DNA from: Halorubrum tebenquichense DSM 14210
GTDB taxonomy: Archaea; Halobacteriota; Halobacteria; Halobacteriales; Haloferacaceae
DNA: 64,000 nt
Direction of reading: 5' to 3'
Assembly (NCBI RefSeq): GCF_000337415.1
Contig: NZ_AOJD01000045.1
Location: forward strand, 51,990 to 115,989
A program made the translations under genes and the position numbers. Of this stretch, positions 16,011 through 25,236 are shown in pieces (position 1 is the stretch's first letter; every line of letters starts with the position of its first letter). The notes under the pieces were generated by a model. It was not told where the DNA came from, did not search any database, and worked only from the letters and a program-made list of their open reading frames with translations.

Positions 16011-16907
16011 CTACTCGCTCGCGGACGCGAGCGACGCCGGCAGCCGCAGTTCGAACAGCCGCGCGTCGCAGCCCGCACAGCGCCCGGCGACCACGTCGTA
16101 GCTGGAACAGCAGGACTCGACGACCCGCTCTTCGAGCGCCACGCCCCCGTCGCAGGCGGGACACTCCTCGACGAACAGCCGGAGGGCACCGAGGATCCCG
16201 CTTCGGTCCGCGAGCGGCAGCGCCGGCCAGTCGTCCCGGGTCGCCGTCAGCACGCGGTCGGCCGCGACGTCCGCCCGGAGCGCCGGGCGCGACTCCCAGT
16301 ACCCGACCCGCTCGCCGTCGGCGGACGCGGACGCCGCGCCGCCGCGCCAGTCGATCGACAGGGCGTCGCGGTCGAGCCCGGTGAGCGCTGCGAGCGCCGC
16401 GAGGTCGTCGGCGTCGGTCCGGTCCGCGCCGCGGCTCGGCTCGTCGGCCTCCACCGCCGCCCGCCACGCCGCGGCGAAGCCGGGCGCGAACCCGAAGTCG
16501 TCGCCCCCCGGCGTCTCGGCGAGGACCCCGGCGTCGAGGAGGTACGCCTCCGGTTCGACGTCGCCCACCGGACGCGCGCCTCGCCCCGCTCCGTCGGGGG
16601 CCTTGCCGAACAGCGCGAGGACGCGCTCCGGGAGGTAGCGCTTCGTGAGCTCGGGCGTTCCGGGGACGAGGTAGCCGCGGAGCCAGACCGCCGCGAGCGA
16701 GGCGAGGAAGACTCCCCCGCCGACGCCGGGACCGAGCAGCACGCCGGCGACGAGCGACGCCCCGGCGGCGATGCCGACGTTGACCGCCGTACAGGGGAGA
16801 CAACGGTTCGCGCCGGTGTACTCTGACCGGCGGAGACGGTCAAGCGGCCGACGCCCGGATCGCTCCGACGGTCGGTCCGATCTCCTCGTGTCGTGTGACG
16901 TAGTCAT
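16011..16907 (-). CDS. membrane protein with zinc-ribbon-like C-terminus, unknown
   Basis: A 298-residue protein with a basic N-terminus and a CLPC pair directly before two hydrophobic segments (about residues 38-58 and 61-76). A long acidic region follows, and the C-terminus has the Cys pattern CPACDG, CCSSYDV, CAGCD, which looks like a zinc ribbon. I do not recognise the family. Its promoter contains the 20-base block shared with the SipW operon and the 15416 gene, 25 bases before the ATG, so it is probably leaderless and part of the same regulon. It could be a chaperone or membrane partner of the surface proteins; there is no direct evidence. Confidence 0.7.
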   Translation of the reverse strand: MTTSHDTRRSDRPSERSGRRPLDRLRRSEYTGANRCLPCTAVNVGIAAGASLVAGVLLGPGVGGGVFLASLAAVWLRGYLVPGTPELTKRYLPERVLALFGKAPDGAGRGARPVGDVEPEAYLLDAGVLAETPGGDDFGFAPGFAAAWRAAVEADEPSRGADRTDADDLAALAALTGLDRDALSIDWRGGAASASADGERVGYWESRPALRADVAADRVLTATRDDWPALPLADRSGILGALRLFVEECPACDGGVALEERVVESCCSSYDVVAGRCAGCDARLFELRLPASLASASE

Positions 16908-16932
16908 CGTCGGACGTCCGCGCCGAACGATC

Positions 16933-16952
16933 GTATGTATGCGGCCCCTACC
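16933..16952 (-). promoter_or_regulatory. shared promoter block of the SipW regulon, site 3
   Basis: On the minus strand it reads GGTAGGGGCC then GCATACATAC. It ends 25 bases before the ATG at 16907, the usual spacing of a haloarchaeal TATA element and a leaderless start. It matches 18 of 20 bases of site 1. Confidence 0.68.
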
Positions 16953-17132
16953 GTCCGGCAAACGACGCGGACACCGCTCGGTGGAGGCTCACACCTCGCG
17001 ATGAGCCCGAATTCCGACCCCTCCCGCCGGACGCGTCTCTTCAGATATTATAGAAACTGATATGTCGGTCGGTGACAATCCACGTAGTAATTCCGCAAAT
17101 GAGGCCCTTATCACGCAACAAATGAGCCCCCT

Positions 17133-17681
17133 ATGACGCAACTCAAGCCGCCGACGCAGGTACCGAACGACGAGGAGGGGCCGTCCCGCGACGAGATATT
17201 CACCGCGTTGAGTAATCGGCGACGGCGGAACGTGATCACGTACCTGAAACGGAACGGTGACGGTGCCCGCGTCAGGGATATCGCCGAGCAGTTGGCGGCG
17301 TGGGAGAACGACCGCGGGATAAACGAGGTGACGTACAAACAGCGGAAGCGCGTCTACACCGCCCTTCACCAGTCGCACCTCCCGAAGCTGGCCGCGAGCG
17401 GGTTCATCGAGTACGAGTCCGACCGGGGAACCGTCTCGCTCACCGCGGAGAGCCGGAAGCTGGAGGTGTATCTCGAAGTGGTCTCGGACAACGAGATCCT
17501 CTGGAGCGAGTACTACGTCGGACTCGCGATCACCTGCGGGCTGCTGGCGGCGGCGGCGTGGGCCGGGACCGTCCCGTTCGCCGCGGTGTCGGGGTACGCG
17601 TACGCGACGCTCTTCGCGCTCGCGTTCGGCGCGTCCGGGCTCGCTCACCGGGCGTCGACGAAGCGGAATCGGCTGGGGTGA
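17133..17681 (+). CDS. winged-helix membrane regulator (DUF7344-type), second copy
   Basis: A 182-residue paralogue of the 15416 protein. The winged helix covers about residues 20-105 (IFTALSNRRRRNVITYLKR, VTYKQRKRVYTALHQ, then SHLPKLAASGFIEYE). Two hydrophobic segments (about 128-146 and 150-168) and a basic tail follow. The A/T-rich upstream region (17040-17120) contains TATA-like runs (gatattata, ccttatc). It lies divergent from the zinc-ribbon gene. Like its paralogue it probably senses a membrane or surface state and binds DNA. The target is unknown, and this promoter lacks the 20-base shared block. Confidence 0.77.
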   Translation: MTQLKPPTQVPNDEEGPSRDEIFTALSNRRRRNVITYLKRNGDGARVRDIAEQLAAWENDRGINEVTYKQRKRVYTALHQSHLPKLAASGFIEYESDRGTVSLTAESRKLEVYLEVVSDNEILWSEYYVGLAITCGLLAAAAWAGTVPFAAVSGYAYATLFALAFGASGLAHRASTKRNRLG

Positions 17682-17723
17682 ACGCGACGCGGGCCGCCGT
17701 CCGCCCGACCTTCGGTCCCCCGC

Positions 17724-18605
17724 TCACTCGACGAGCTCGCCCAGCTCGCCGATCTTCTCGGCCTGCTCCTGGTTGGCCGCCATGATGCGCTCCGCCTCGG
17801 CCGCGACGTCGTCGGCGGTGTCGGCCGCCGAGTCGACCATCGACGACACCTCCTCGGTGGAGGCGGCCTGCTGGTCGGTCGCGTCGGCCACCTCGCCGAC
17901 GCCCTCGGTGGCCTCGGTGACGGCGTCGTCGATGTCGTGGAGCACGTCGACCGTCTCGTCGACGCGGTCGAGGCCCGTGCGGACCTCGTCGCTCGCCTTC
18001 TCGATCCGGTCGCTCGTCTCGTGGGTGTCCGCCTTGATCTCGTCGACCAGCTCCTCGATGTCCTCCGCGTTCCGCTGTGACTCCTCCGCGAGGTTCTTCA
18101 CTTCCTCGGCGACGACCGCGAAGCCGTCGCCGGCCTCGCCCGCCCGGGCCGCCTCGATGGAGGCGTTCAGCGCGAGCATGTTCGTCTGGTCGGCGATGTC
18201 GTCGATCACGTCCACGATCTCGTCGATCCGGCCGATCCGGTCTTCGAGCCGCGAGACGGTCTCGGACACCTCGCCGTTGGCCGACTCGACCGTCTCCATC
18301 GCGTCGATCGCGTTCTCGGCGACCGCACAGCCCTCCTCGGTCAGCTCCTGCGCGTGCTCGCTCACCGTCTCGACCTCCTCGGCGCTCGCGGCGATCTCCT
18401 CGACCGTCGCCGACAGGTTCGACACCTCCTCGGAGATCCGCCGCATCGACGCCGACTGCTCCTCCGTCAGCTCGGTCACCTCGTTCGATCCCTTCGAGAC
18501 GATCTTCGAGATCCGCAGAAGCTGTTCGACGGTGTCGTCGATCTCCGCCGCGATGTCCGATCCGACGGACGCGTCTCCTTCGGACCCCTCCGAGCGAGTT
18601 GCCAT
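17724..18605 (-). CDS. soluble methyl-accepting transducer (Htr-like)
   Basis: A 293-residue cytoplasmic chemoreceptor fragment made almost only of the signalling coiled coil. The hairpin tip has the conserved core [19 protein letters not shown] (about residues 142-160), flanked by long heptad-rich helices with Glu/Gln pairs suited to methylation. There are no membrane segments, HAMP domain or sensor domain, so the input must come from a partner. Candidate partners include the product of the divergent gene at 18822. In haloarchaea such soluble Htr proteins feed CheA/CheW; none of the che genes are in this window. Confidence 0.88.
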   Translation of the reverse strand: MATRSEGSEGDASVGSDIAAEIDDTVEQLLRISKIVSKGSNEVTELTEEQSASMRRISEEVSNLSATVEEIAASAEEVETVSEHAQELTEEGCAVAENAIDAMETVESANGEVSETVSRLEDRIGRIDEIVDVIDDIADQTNMLALNASIEAARAGEAGDGFAVVAEEVKNLAEESQRNAEDIEELVDEIKADTHETSDRIEKASDEVRTGLDRVDETVDVLHDIDDAVTEATEGVGEVADATDQQAASTEEVSSMVDSAADTADDVAAEAERIMAANQEQAEKIGELGELVE

Positions 18606-18821
18606 ACGAAGAACTCACACAACTGAAAAATTAAACTGGCGACGGAAATACCACTTCTAATAATCAGGATGTGGCCGTCGGATCAAAAAGATCGCGTTAA
18701 CCGTAAAAGAACGCGGGAAATGGCGCTTACCTTGAGAACATGTTCGGTTCTGTCAGACGAGATTATCTCTCGTGATACGTGGGGGCGTGCGCTTATACAC
18801 CAGTCTGACACACCTGCGGAC

Positions 18822-19235
18822 ATGGCGCACGCAACGACTGTGCTTGAGGACGCGGACGTGTACACCATTGAATGGGACGAGGAGCTCGACGTCCCCGTGT
18901 TCTCGTGGGACGAGTACGCCGCGGGCGAGAAGTTCCGCGAGAGCGCCCGGCAGTGGGAATCGGTGATGGAACAGCGGGGCGTCGAGAAGTACCTGGTCAA
19001 CACCGAGGCCGTGACCGCACACGAGGACGAGGACAAGCGGTGGCTCGCCGAGACGTGGGTCTCCGACCTGGTCGACATCGGTGTCCGCCGCGGCGCGGGC
19101 GTGTTCGCTGACTCCGCGATCGCCAGCATGGACATGGAAGAGGTCGAGGAGTCGATGAGTTCGGCGCATCCGGACTACGAGTTCCGCGTGTTTCCGAGCG
19201 TCGAAGAGGCGAGGGCGTGGCTTCGCGAGCAGTAA
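18822..19235 (+). CDS. STAS/SEC14-like (SpoIIAA-like) small protein
   Basis: A 137-residue cytoplasmic protein. It has alternating strands and helices with a central LVNTEAV strand, a conserved WLAETWV helix and an ending typical of the SpoIIAA-like group (FRVFPSVEEARAWL). These proteins may bind small molecules or partners. The ATG at 18822 follows a TATA box (gcttatac, about 18791) by about 25 bases, a leaderless arrangement; the longer upstream frame is A/T-rich promoter sequence. It is divergent from the soluble transducer and could be its regulator or partner, which is only positional evidence. Confidence 0.65.
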   Translation: MAHATTVLEDADVYTIEWDEELDVPVFSWDEYAAGEKFRESARQWESVMEQRGVEKYLVNTEAVTAHEDEDKRWLAETWVSDLVDIGVRRGAGVFADSAIASMDMEEVEESMSSAHPDYEFRVFPSVEEARAWLREQ

Positions 19236-19346
19236 CGCGACCCGACGACCGGCGTCCCACACTTTTCGCTCCTGCCACCGAGTCCTCGCCGCCGCTCGGT
19301 CCCGGACCCGCAGGGTTTTAGCCGCGCACGGCGGGAGTACGGACAT

Positions 19347-22154
19347 ATGGCAACGGGGATCGTCGGGGAGTTCCTCGATCTCAAGGCGGAGACGGACGCG
19401 GACGTCCTCGCGATGCAGTGCGGCGACTTCTACGAGTTCTTCGCGGACGACGCCGAACTGGTCGCCGACGAACTGGACCTCTCGATCTCGCAGAAGTCCT
19501 CGCACGGCTCGTCGTACCCGATGGCGGGCGTGCCGCTCTCGGAGCTGACGCCGTACGTGAACGCCTTGGTCGAGCGCGGCTACCGCGTCGCGGTCGCCGA
19601 CCAGTACGAGACCGACTCCGGCGACCACGCCCGCGAGATCGTCCGCGTCGTCACGCCGGGGACCGTCCTGGAGACGAGCGACGACGACGCGCGCTACCTC
19701 GCCGCGGTGGTGCGGGAGGAGGGCGCGAGGAGCGCGGCCGGCGGTGCCGGCGACGCCGCGGACGCCGACGGCCCCTACGGGGTCGCGTTCGCCGACGTGA
19801 CCACCGGGCGCTTCCTCGCCACGACGGTCGACGACGGGGGCGACCTGCGCGCCGAACTCTACCGGTTCGACCCGGCGGAGGTGCTGCCCGGCCCCGCCGT
19901 GCGCAACGACGACGGCCTGCTCGGGGCGGTCCGCGAGGAGCTCTCCGGGCGCGTGACCGCCTTCGACCCGGAGGCGTTCGCGCCGGGGCGCGCCGAACAC
20001 GCGGTCCGCGAGCAGTTCGGCCGCGAGACGACCGACAGCGTCGGCCTCGACTCCGAGATCGCGGTCCGGGCCGCGGGCGCGGTCCTCTCGTACGTCGAGG
20101 AGACGGGCGCTGGCGTGTTGGCCTCGATGACCCGCCTGACGGCGTACGGTGCCGACGACCGGGTCGACGTGGACGCGACCACCCAGCGCAACCTGGAGAT
20201 CACCGAGACCATGCGGGGCGACGCCGACGGGACACTCTTCGACACCGTCGACCACACCGTCACCGCCGCCGGCGGGCGGCTGCTCCGCGAGTGGCTCACG
20301 CGTCCGCGGCGCGACCGCGAGACGCTCGCGGCCCGGCTCGACGCGGTGGAGGCGCTGTCGTCCGCGGCGCTCGCGCGCGATCGCGTCCGCGAAGTGCTCG
20401 GCGACGCGTACGACCTCGAACGGCTCGCGTCGCGGACGACGAGCGGGAGCGCGGGCGCGAGAGAACTGCTCTCGGTTCGCGACACGCTCGCGCTGCTCCC
20501 GGACCTGGCGGACGCGATCGAGGGGACGCCGCTCGCCGACTCGCCCGCCGCGGCCGTGTTCGACCGCGTCGACCGCGACGGGGCTGCCGCCCTCCGCGCG
20601 GAACTCGGCGAGGCGCTCGCCGAGGACCCGCCGAAGGCGAAGACCGGCGGCGGGCTGTTGAAGCGCGGGTACGACGACGAGCTGGACGAGCTCATCGAGC
20701 GCCACGAGTCGGTGAAGTCGTGGCTCGACGGCCTCGCGGAGCGCGAGAAGCGCCGGCACGGGCTCAGCCACGTCACCGTCGACCGCAACAAGACGGACGG
20801 CTACTACGTTCAGGTCGGCAAGTCGGTCGCCGATCAGGTGCCCGAACACTACCGCGAGATCAAGACGCTGAAGAACTCGAAGCGGTTCGTCACCGACGAG
20901 CTGGCGGAGAAGGAGCGGGAGGTCCTCCGACTGGAGGAGGCCCGCGGCGAGCTGGAGTACGAGCTGTTCGAGGCGCTCCGCGAGCGCGTCGCCGAGCGCG
21001 CCGAACTGCTCCAGGACGCCGGGCGGGCGGTCGCCGAGCTCGACGCGCTCGCCTCGCTCGCGACCCACGCCGCCCGCCGCGACTGGACGCGCCCGGAGCT
21101 GACCGAGGAGCGGCGGCTCGACGTCGAGGCCGGTCGCCACCCGGTCGTCGAGGGGACGACCGACTTCGTGCCGAACGACCTCCGGCTCGACCCCGACCGC
21201 GAGTTCCTGATCGTCACCGGGCCGAACATGAGCGGGAAGTCGACGTACATGCGGCAGGCGGCGCTGATCCAGCTGCTGGCGCAGGCCGGGTCGTTCGTCC
21301 CCGCGCGCGCCGCCGAGGTCGGGCTCGTCGACGGCATCTACACCCGCGTCGGCGCGCTCGACGAGCTCGCGCAGGGGCGGTCGACGTTCATGGTCGAGAT
21401 GCAGGAGCTGTCGAACATCCTCCACTCGGCGACCGAGGACTCGCTGGTCATCTTAGACGAGGTCGGCCGCGGCACCGCAACCTACGACGGCATCTCCATC
21501 GCGTGGGCGGCGACCGAGTACCTCCACAACGAGGTTCGCGCGCGGACGCTCTTCGCCACGCACTACCACGAGCTGACGACGCTCGCCGACCACCTCCCGC
21601 GCGTCGCGAACGTCCACGTCGCCGTCGACGAGCGCGACGGCGAAGTGACGTTCCTCCGAACGGTCCGCGACGGCCCGACGGACCGGTCGTACGGGGTTCA
21701 CGTCGCCGACCTCGCTGGCGTCCCCGACCCCGTCGTCTCCCGCGCGGACGAGGTCCTCGACCGGCTCCGCGAGGAGAAGGCGATCGAGGCCCGCGGCGGG
21801 TCACGCGGCGGCGACGGGGCGAGCGCGAGCGACGGCGCGGCCAGCGACACGCAACAGGTCGTCTTCGACCTCTCGTCCGGATCGTTTTCCGAGGGCGAGG
21901 AGTCGTCGTCCGACGCCGCCGAGGCGACGGACGCCGGCCCGTCCGATCCCCGACCGAACCGAGACGGAACTGCTCCCGAGTCGCCGTCGGGCGGTGCCGG
22001 CGCGGTCGCGGAGGCCGCGGCGGCCGCCGAGCGCGACCGGCCCGACCCCGAGACGCGCGCCGTGATCGAGGAGCTGAGCGACGTCGACGTCGCGGAGACG
22101 GCCCCGGTGGAGCTGCTCTCCCGGGTTCAGGAGTGGCAGGAGCGGCTGGAGTGA
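19347..22154 (+). CDS. mutS: DNA mismatch repair protein MutS
   Basis: A 935-residue MutS1-type protein. The N-terminal mismatch-binding domain has the Phe-X-Glu element in GDFYEFF (about residues 28-34). The connector, lever and clamp regions follow. The ATPase core has Walker A GPNMSGKST (about 625), the Walker B region VILDEVGRGTAT (about 702) and the ATHYHELT switch (about 740). Between the ATPase and the final helix-turn-helix is an acidic Gly/Ser-rich linker (about 815-895) longer than in bacterial MutS, common in halophiles. It recognises mispairs with MutL, which is not adjacent. It may be of bacterial origin, as MutS is rare in archaea outside such lineages. Confidence 0.95.
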   Translation: MATGIVGEFLDLKAETDADVLAMQCGDFYEFFADDAELVADELDLSISQKSSHGSSYPMAGVPLSELTPYVNALVERGYRVAVADQYETDSGDHAREIVRVVTPGTVLETSDDDARYLAAVVREEGARSAAGGAGDAADADGPYGVAFADVTTGRFLATTVDDGGDLRAELYRFDPAEVLPGPAVRNDDGLLGAVREELSGRVTAFDPEAFAPGRAEHAVREQFGRETTDSVGLDSEIAVRAAGAVLSYVEETGAGVLASMTRLTAYGADDRVDVDATTQRNLEITETMRGDADGTLFDTVDHTVTAAGGRLLREWLTRPRRDRETLAARLDAVEALSSAALARDRVREVLGDAYDLERLASRTTSGSAGARELLSVRDTLALLPDLADAIEGTPLADSPAAAVFDRVDRDGAAALRAELGEALAEDPPKAKTGGGLLKRGYDDELDELIERHESVKSWLDGLAEREKRRHGLSHVTVDRNKTDGYYVQVGKSVADQVPEHYREIKTLKNSKRFVTDELAEKEREVLRLEEARGELEYELFEALRERVAERAELLQDAGRAVAELDALASLATHAARRDWTRPELTEERRLDVEAGRHPVVEGTTDFVPNDLRLDPDREFLIVTGPNMSGKSTYMRQAALIQLLAQAGSFVPARAAEVGLVDGIYTRVGALDELAQGRSTFMVEMQELSNILHSATEDSLVILDEVGRGTATYDGISIAWAATEYLHNEVRARTLFATHYHELTTLADHLPRVANVHVAVDERDGEVTFLRTVRDGPTDRSYGVHVADLAGVPDPVVSRADEVLDRLREEKAIEARGGSRGGDGASASDGAASDTQQVVFDLSSGSFSEGEESSSDAAEATDAGPSDPRPNRDGTAPESPSGGAGAVAEAAAAAERDRPDPETRAVIEELSDVDVAETAPVELLSRVQEWQERLE

Positions 22155-22231
22155 GTCCGCTGCCGGGCGCGAGCGCGTCGGGGAGTGCGTCTGACGTAAG
22201 AACTAATGTCTGACCTCGTCGTGTGGTGTGT

Positions 22232-22582
22232 ATGGGCATCATGAGCAAGATCCTCGGCGGGGGTGGGAGCCGCTCCGTCGACGACTACGTCGAGCTCGAC
22301 ACGGACGACTTCGCCGACGCGCACGCGGAGACGGGCACACAGGTACACTTCGCTGAGATCGCCGACCAGAGCGACGTCATCCCGATCAAAGACGCCGTCT
22401 ACGACGGGGACTTCGTCATCGCCGACATCACCCGTCACTCCACGTCGGACCGGACGATAGAACGCGTCTACGACGAGCTCCGACAGGTGGTCCAGGAGGT
22501 CGACGGCGACATCGTCCAGAAAGGCGACGACCAGATCATCGTCACCCCGGCCGGCGTCAAGGTCTCGCGACAGAAGCTGTAG
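22232..22582 (+). CDS. sepF: cell division protein SepF
   Basis: A 116-residue protein. The N-terminus (MGIMSKILGG) is an amphipathic membrane-targeting helix, followed by an acidic linker. The SepF beta-alpha-beta core covers about residues 35-112 (HFAEIADQSDVIPIKD, DFVIADITRH, then DGDIVQKGDDQIIVTP). Archaeal SepF anchors FtsZ to the membrane at the division site. The length matches haloarchaeal SepF. The ATG at 22232 was chosen because the membrane helix begins there; an earlier in-frame start adds only three residues. It lies 77 bases after mutS. Confidence 0.87.
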   Translation: MGIMSKILGGGGSRSVDDYVELDTDDFADAHAETGTQVHFAEIADQSDVIPIKDAVYDGDFVIADITRHSTSDRTIERVYDELRQVVQEVDGDIVQKGDDQIIVTPAGVKVSRQKL

Positions 22583-22724
22583 CCCGCGGTCTCACGGTCT
22601 CGTTTCCTTTCTCGTCCGACCGTCTCGTCTCGTTTCGTCCCTCGTTCCCCGCTTCTCCGGTCGGATCCGGGCGCACCGGCCGAACCGTGTCATATATGCC
22701 GTTCTCCCGCCCACGTAGAGTCGA

Positions 22725-23609
22725 ATGGACGAGCCGGTCCTGTTGACGGGTGCCGGCGGACGGGTGGGACAGGCCATCCTCCGCGGCATCGGCGACGACT
22801 ACGAGTGGCGGCTCCTCGACCGGGAACCGCTCCCGGCCGCGAAGGTGCCCGCCGGCGTCACCGACGCCGACCGGTACGTCGCCGACATCACCGACGAGCG
22901 CGCCGTCCGCGAGGCGGTCGCCGACGTCGGCGCGGTGATCCACCTCGCGGGCGACCCCCGGAAGACCGCGCCCTGGGACTCCGTCCTCCGGAACAACATC
23001 GACGGGGCGCAGGTCGTGATGCGCGCCGCCGCCGAGGCCGGCGTCGAGCGGTTCGCGTTCGCCTCCTCGAACCACGCCGTCGGCGGCTACGAGACCGAGG
23101 AGCGGACCCCGGACCTGTACCGCGAGGACGACGACTACCGGCTCGACGGCACCGAACTCCCCCGCCCCGGCAACCTCTACGGCGTCTCGAAGGCGGCCGG
23201 CGAGTCGCTCGGGCGCTTCTACCACGACGAGTACGACATGAGCGTCGTCTGCGTCCGCATCGGCAACCTCACCAAGGACCACCCGCCGCGCGAGTACGAG
23301 CGCGGGCAGGCGATGTGGCTCTCGCACCGCGACTGCGCGCACCTGTTCGACCGCTGTCTCCGAGCCGACTACGGCTACGAGGTCGTCTACGGCATCTCCG
23401 ACAACGACCGCCGCTACTACTCGATCGAACGCGCCCGCGAGGCCCTCGGCTACGACCCGGCCGACAACTCCGCTGACTACACGTTCGAGGGCGAGCCCAA
23501 GCCGGACCGCGACCCGGACGGCCGCGGGGAGTACGCCGCCGACCCCGACGTGGCGGCGGACGACGCGCCCGCCGAACCGAACTTCCCCGCCGACCCGGAC
23601 GACGCCTGA
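22725..23609 (+). CDS. azf: NAD-dependent glucose-6-phosphate dehydrogenase (Azf), extended SDR
   Basis: A 294-residue extended short-chain dehydrogenase. The Rossmann motif is TGAGGRVG (about residues 7-14), the cofactor-side motif VIHLAGD (about 70), the catalytic region SSNHAVGGYETEE and YGVSKAAGESLG (Tyr-X3-Lys, about 150). Long stretches match my memory of Haloferax Azf, which oxidises glucose 6-phosphate in the oxidative pentose phosphate pathway and replaces bacterial Zwf. An acidic tail of about 35 residues is extra. It is monocistronic, with a catatatgc TATA-like box near 22691. Confidence 0.85.
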   Translation: MDEPVLLTGAGGRVGQAILRGIGDDYEWRLLDREPLPAAKVPAGVTDADRYVADITDERAVREAVADVGAVIHLAGDPRKTAPWDSVLRNNIDGAQVVMRAAAEAGVERFAFASSNHAVGGYETEERTPDLYREDDDYRLDGTELPRPGNLYGVSKAAGESLGRFYHDEYDMSVVCVRIGNLTKDHPPREYERGQAMWLSHRDCAHLFDRCLRADYGYEVVYGISDNDRRYYSIERAREALGYDPADNSADYTFEGEPKPDRDPDGRGEYAADPDVAADDAPAEPNFPADPDDA

Positions 23610-23641
23610 GCGCCCCGCGACACCGCTGCTGACGCGGCCCC

Positions 23642-24349
23642 TCAGAACAGCCCGTCGACGTCGCGCCGCTTCCGCTCCTCGATGGCCACGTGATCGGCCA
23701 GCCGCGCGGCCACCTGCGGCCGCGCGTCGGGCGTCCGGAGGTACGCGAACAGGAGTTCCGCGAAGCGGGTCCGCCCCGTCCCCCGCTCCGCCTCCGCGAG
23801 GTCGGCCGCGGCCGCGAGCGCCTCCGGGTCGCCCGGTTCCCCCGCCCTCGCCAGCGCCGGAGTCGCGACCCGAGCGGCGGCGAGCGAGAGCCCGTCGAAC
23901 CGCGGTGCGTCGCCGTCGACGCGGATCCGCGGCGTCCGACTCGCGTCCGCGTCTTCCGGATCCGCCGCGAGCCGCTCCCCCCACTCCCGGACCGGGGCCA
24001 GCGCCGCCCCGTGCGGGTCGGAGACGCCCCCCAGCGCGGCGACGGCGGTCTCCGCGCGCACGACCGCTTCCGGGTCGCCGTCGACCGCGAGCCGCGTCGC
24101 CGCCGCGGTCGCGGCCAGTCCCCGGAGGAGTCGCTCGTCCTCGCCGCTCTCCTCGTCGGCCGACTCCGCCGTCGTCTCCCAGACGTCGCGCGCCGCGGAG
24201 AAGTTCCCCTCGTTGAACAGCGCGGCACCGGCGGTGAGCGCGGCCGGGGCGGTCGGTCGAGAGGCCGGGTTCGTGTCGTCGCGAACTCGCCCGTCGTGAC
24301 TGCCGGCGTCGCGATCGGTCACGGGCCCCGGTCGGTGGCGGCGACTCAT
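23642..24349 (-). CDS. DUF309 family protein
   Basis: A 235-residue Ala-rich helical protein. The N-terminal part has the DUF309 signature of a short helix pair, AALFNEGNFSAARDVWE (about residues 41-57), continuing to LLRGLAATAAA. The remainder is Ala/Glu-rich helix with an acidic character and ends EERKRRDVDGLF. DUF309 proteins have no established biochemical function. The gene converges with azf, 32 bases from its stop. The first about 30 residues are basic and weakly conserved in appearance, so a later start is possible. Confidence 0.75.
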   Translation of the reverse strand: MSRRHRPGPVTDRDAGSHDGRVRDDTNPASRPTAPAALTAGAALFNEGNFSAARDVWETTAESADEESGEDERLLRGLAATAAATRLAVDGDPEAVVRAETAVAALGGVSDPHGAALAPVREWGERLAADPEDADASRTPRIRVDGDAPRFDGLSLAAARVATPALARAGEPGDPEALAAAADLAEAERGTGRTRFAELLFAYLRTPDARPQVAARLADHVAIEERKRRDVDGLF

Positions 24350-24481
24350 AAATGGCGAGTTCGCCTAATGGGGGCGTCAACGAGGGGCAAAGAGAGCGTC
24401 GGCGGAGCGAACAAAGTCGTCAGCGGGGTGGAGGTGGCGTCAGCGGGGCGATTGGCGGCGATCGGTGGGGCGCGCGGACTG

Positions 24482-24778
24482 TCAGGCCTCTCCGGCGCTC
24501 GCGTCGTCGGGCAGCCCGAGCGTCCGGCCGACCGCGTCCGGGTACCGCCGGTGGAGCGCCGCGCCGGCGACGCCGCCGAACAGCGTCGCGAACGCGACCG
24601 CGGCCGCGACCGGGAACGAGAGCGCCCCGATCGTCAACACCGGCAGCGCCGCGAAGGCGACCGCAACGCCCGGGCTGGGGAGCGGCGTGGCCGGATGCGG
24701 GCCCGCGTACGGGTGGGAGCGGACCGTGCGTCCGGGGGAACGGGCTGTGCGTCTGGAGGGATCGTGGTCTGTCGTCAT
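24482..24778 (-). CDS. small two-helix membrane protein
   Basis: A 98-residue protein with a polar basic N-terminus (about 35 residues), two hydrophobic segments (about 38-56 and 58-78) and a C-terminus RRYPDAVGRTLGLPDDA. No family was recognised. The ATG at 24778 is preferred; the longer frame upstream is arginine- and proline-rich and looks non-coding. It is probably cotranscribed with the downstream DUF309 gene, 132 bases away, but no promoter decides this. Confidence 0.6.
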   Translation of the reverse strand: MTTDHDPSRRTARSPGRTVRSHPYAGPHPATPLPSPGVAVAFAALPVLTIGALSFPVAAAVAFATLFGGVAGAALHRRYPDAVGRTLGLPDDASAGEA

Positions 24779-25236
24779 CGTCGGTAGTGGATCGGCAGCG
24801 CGAGGGCGTCGCGCCGAAGGGGGTCGGTTCGGCCGCCGAGAACGGTCTCGGGGTTCACGGCGGCGGAGCGACGTCGGGAAGGGGACCGGCAGAAGACGGG
24901 GCTCGCCTCGGCGGCCGAGCCGGCCGTCCCCGCGCGGGTCACGCGGCGACGGCACCGAGGCGAGCGGCGGCCGTCCCGCGGACCCGTCTCCCGACGCTCC
25001 GGCGGGGGGCGAACGTCGGAATGGGGTCGCGGACGGTCATGGGTTCGACCCGGCGGTGAGGGACCGGCCGGGCGTGGGTTCACCGAGTACCGGAACCGAA
25101 TTAATACTTCCTCGTGTGTGCGGATCAATGCCGTGGCCGGTGCGTCGCGCCGACCCGCCTCGCAAGCGAGTCGCCGCGTCGGCCCGCCGACCGCACCAGT
25201 ACACTAACGAAGGCGGAGCCTGTACCCGTACTAGAC
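24779..25236. other. 458-base intergenic stretch without a supported gene
   Basis: No frame here has convincing codon structure. It contains an 11-bp inverted repeat (gctcgcctcgg at 24901-24911 with ccgaggcgagc at 24955-24965) and an A/T-rich box (gaattaatac, about 25097-25106). The box could drive the antiporter gene with a leader of about 105 bases. Confidence 0.5.

Noticed and set aside
18753..21425. Very long minus-strand open frame (about 890 codons) opposite mutS
   Set aside because: It is Arg/Val/Leu-rich shadow translation caused by high GC third positions of mutS; no motifs, and mutS is certain.
24779..25128. 117-codon minus frame between the small membrane protein and the antiporter gene
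   Set aside because: Arg/Pro-rich throughout with no domain, and its start sits in promoter-like A/T DNA.
25114..25236. N-terminal extension of the antiporter
   Set aside because: Basic, Cys-containing residues unlike the family; the first membrane helix follows the GTG at 25237.
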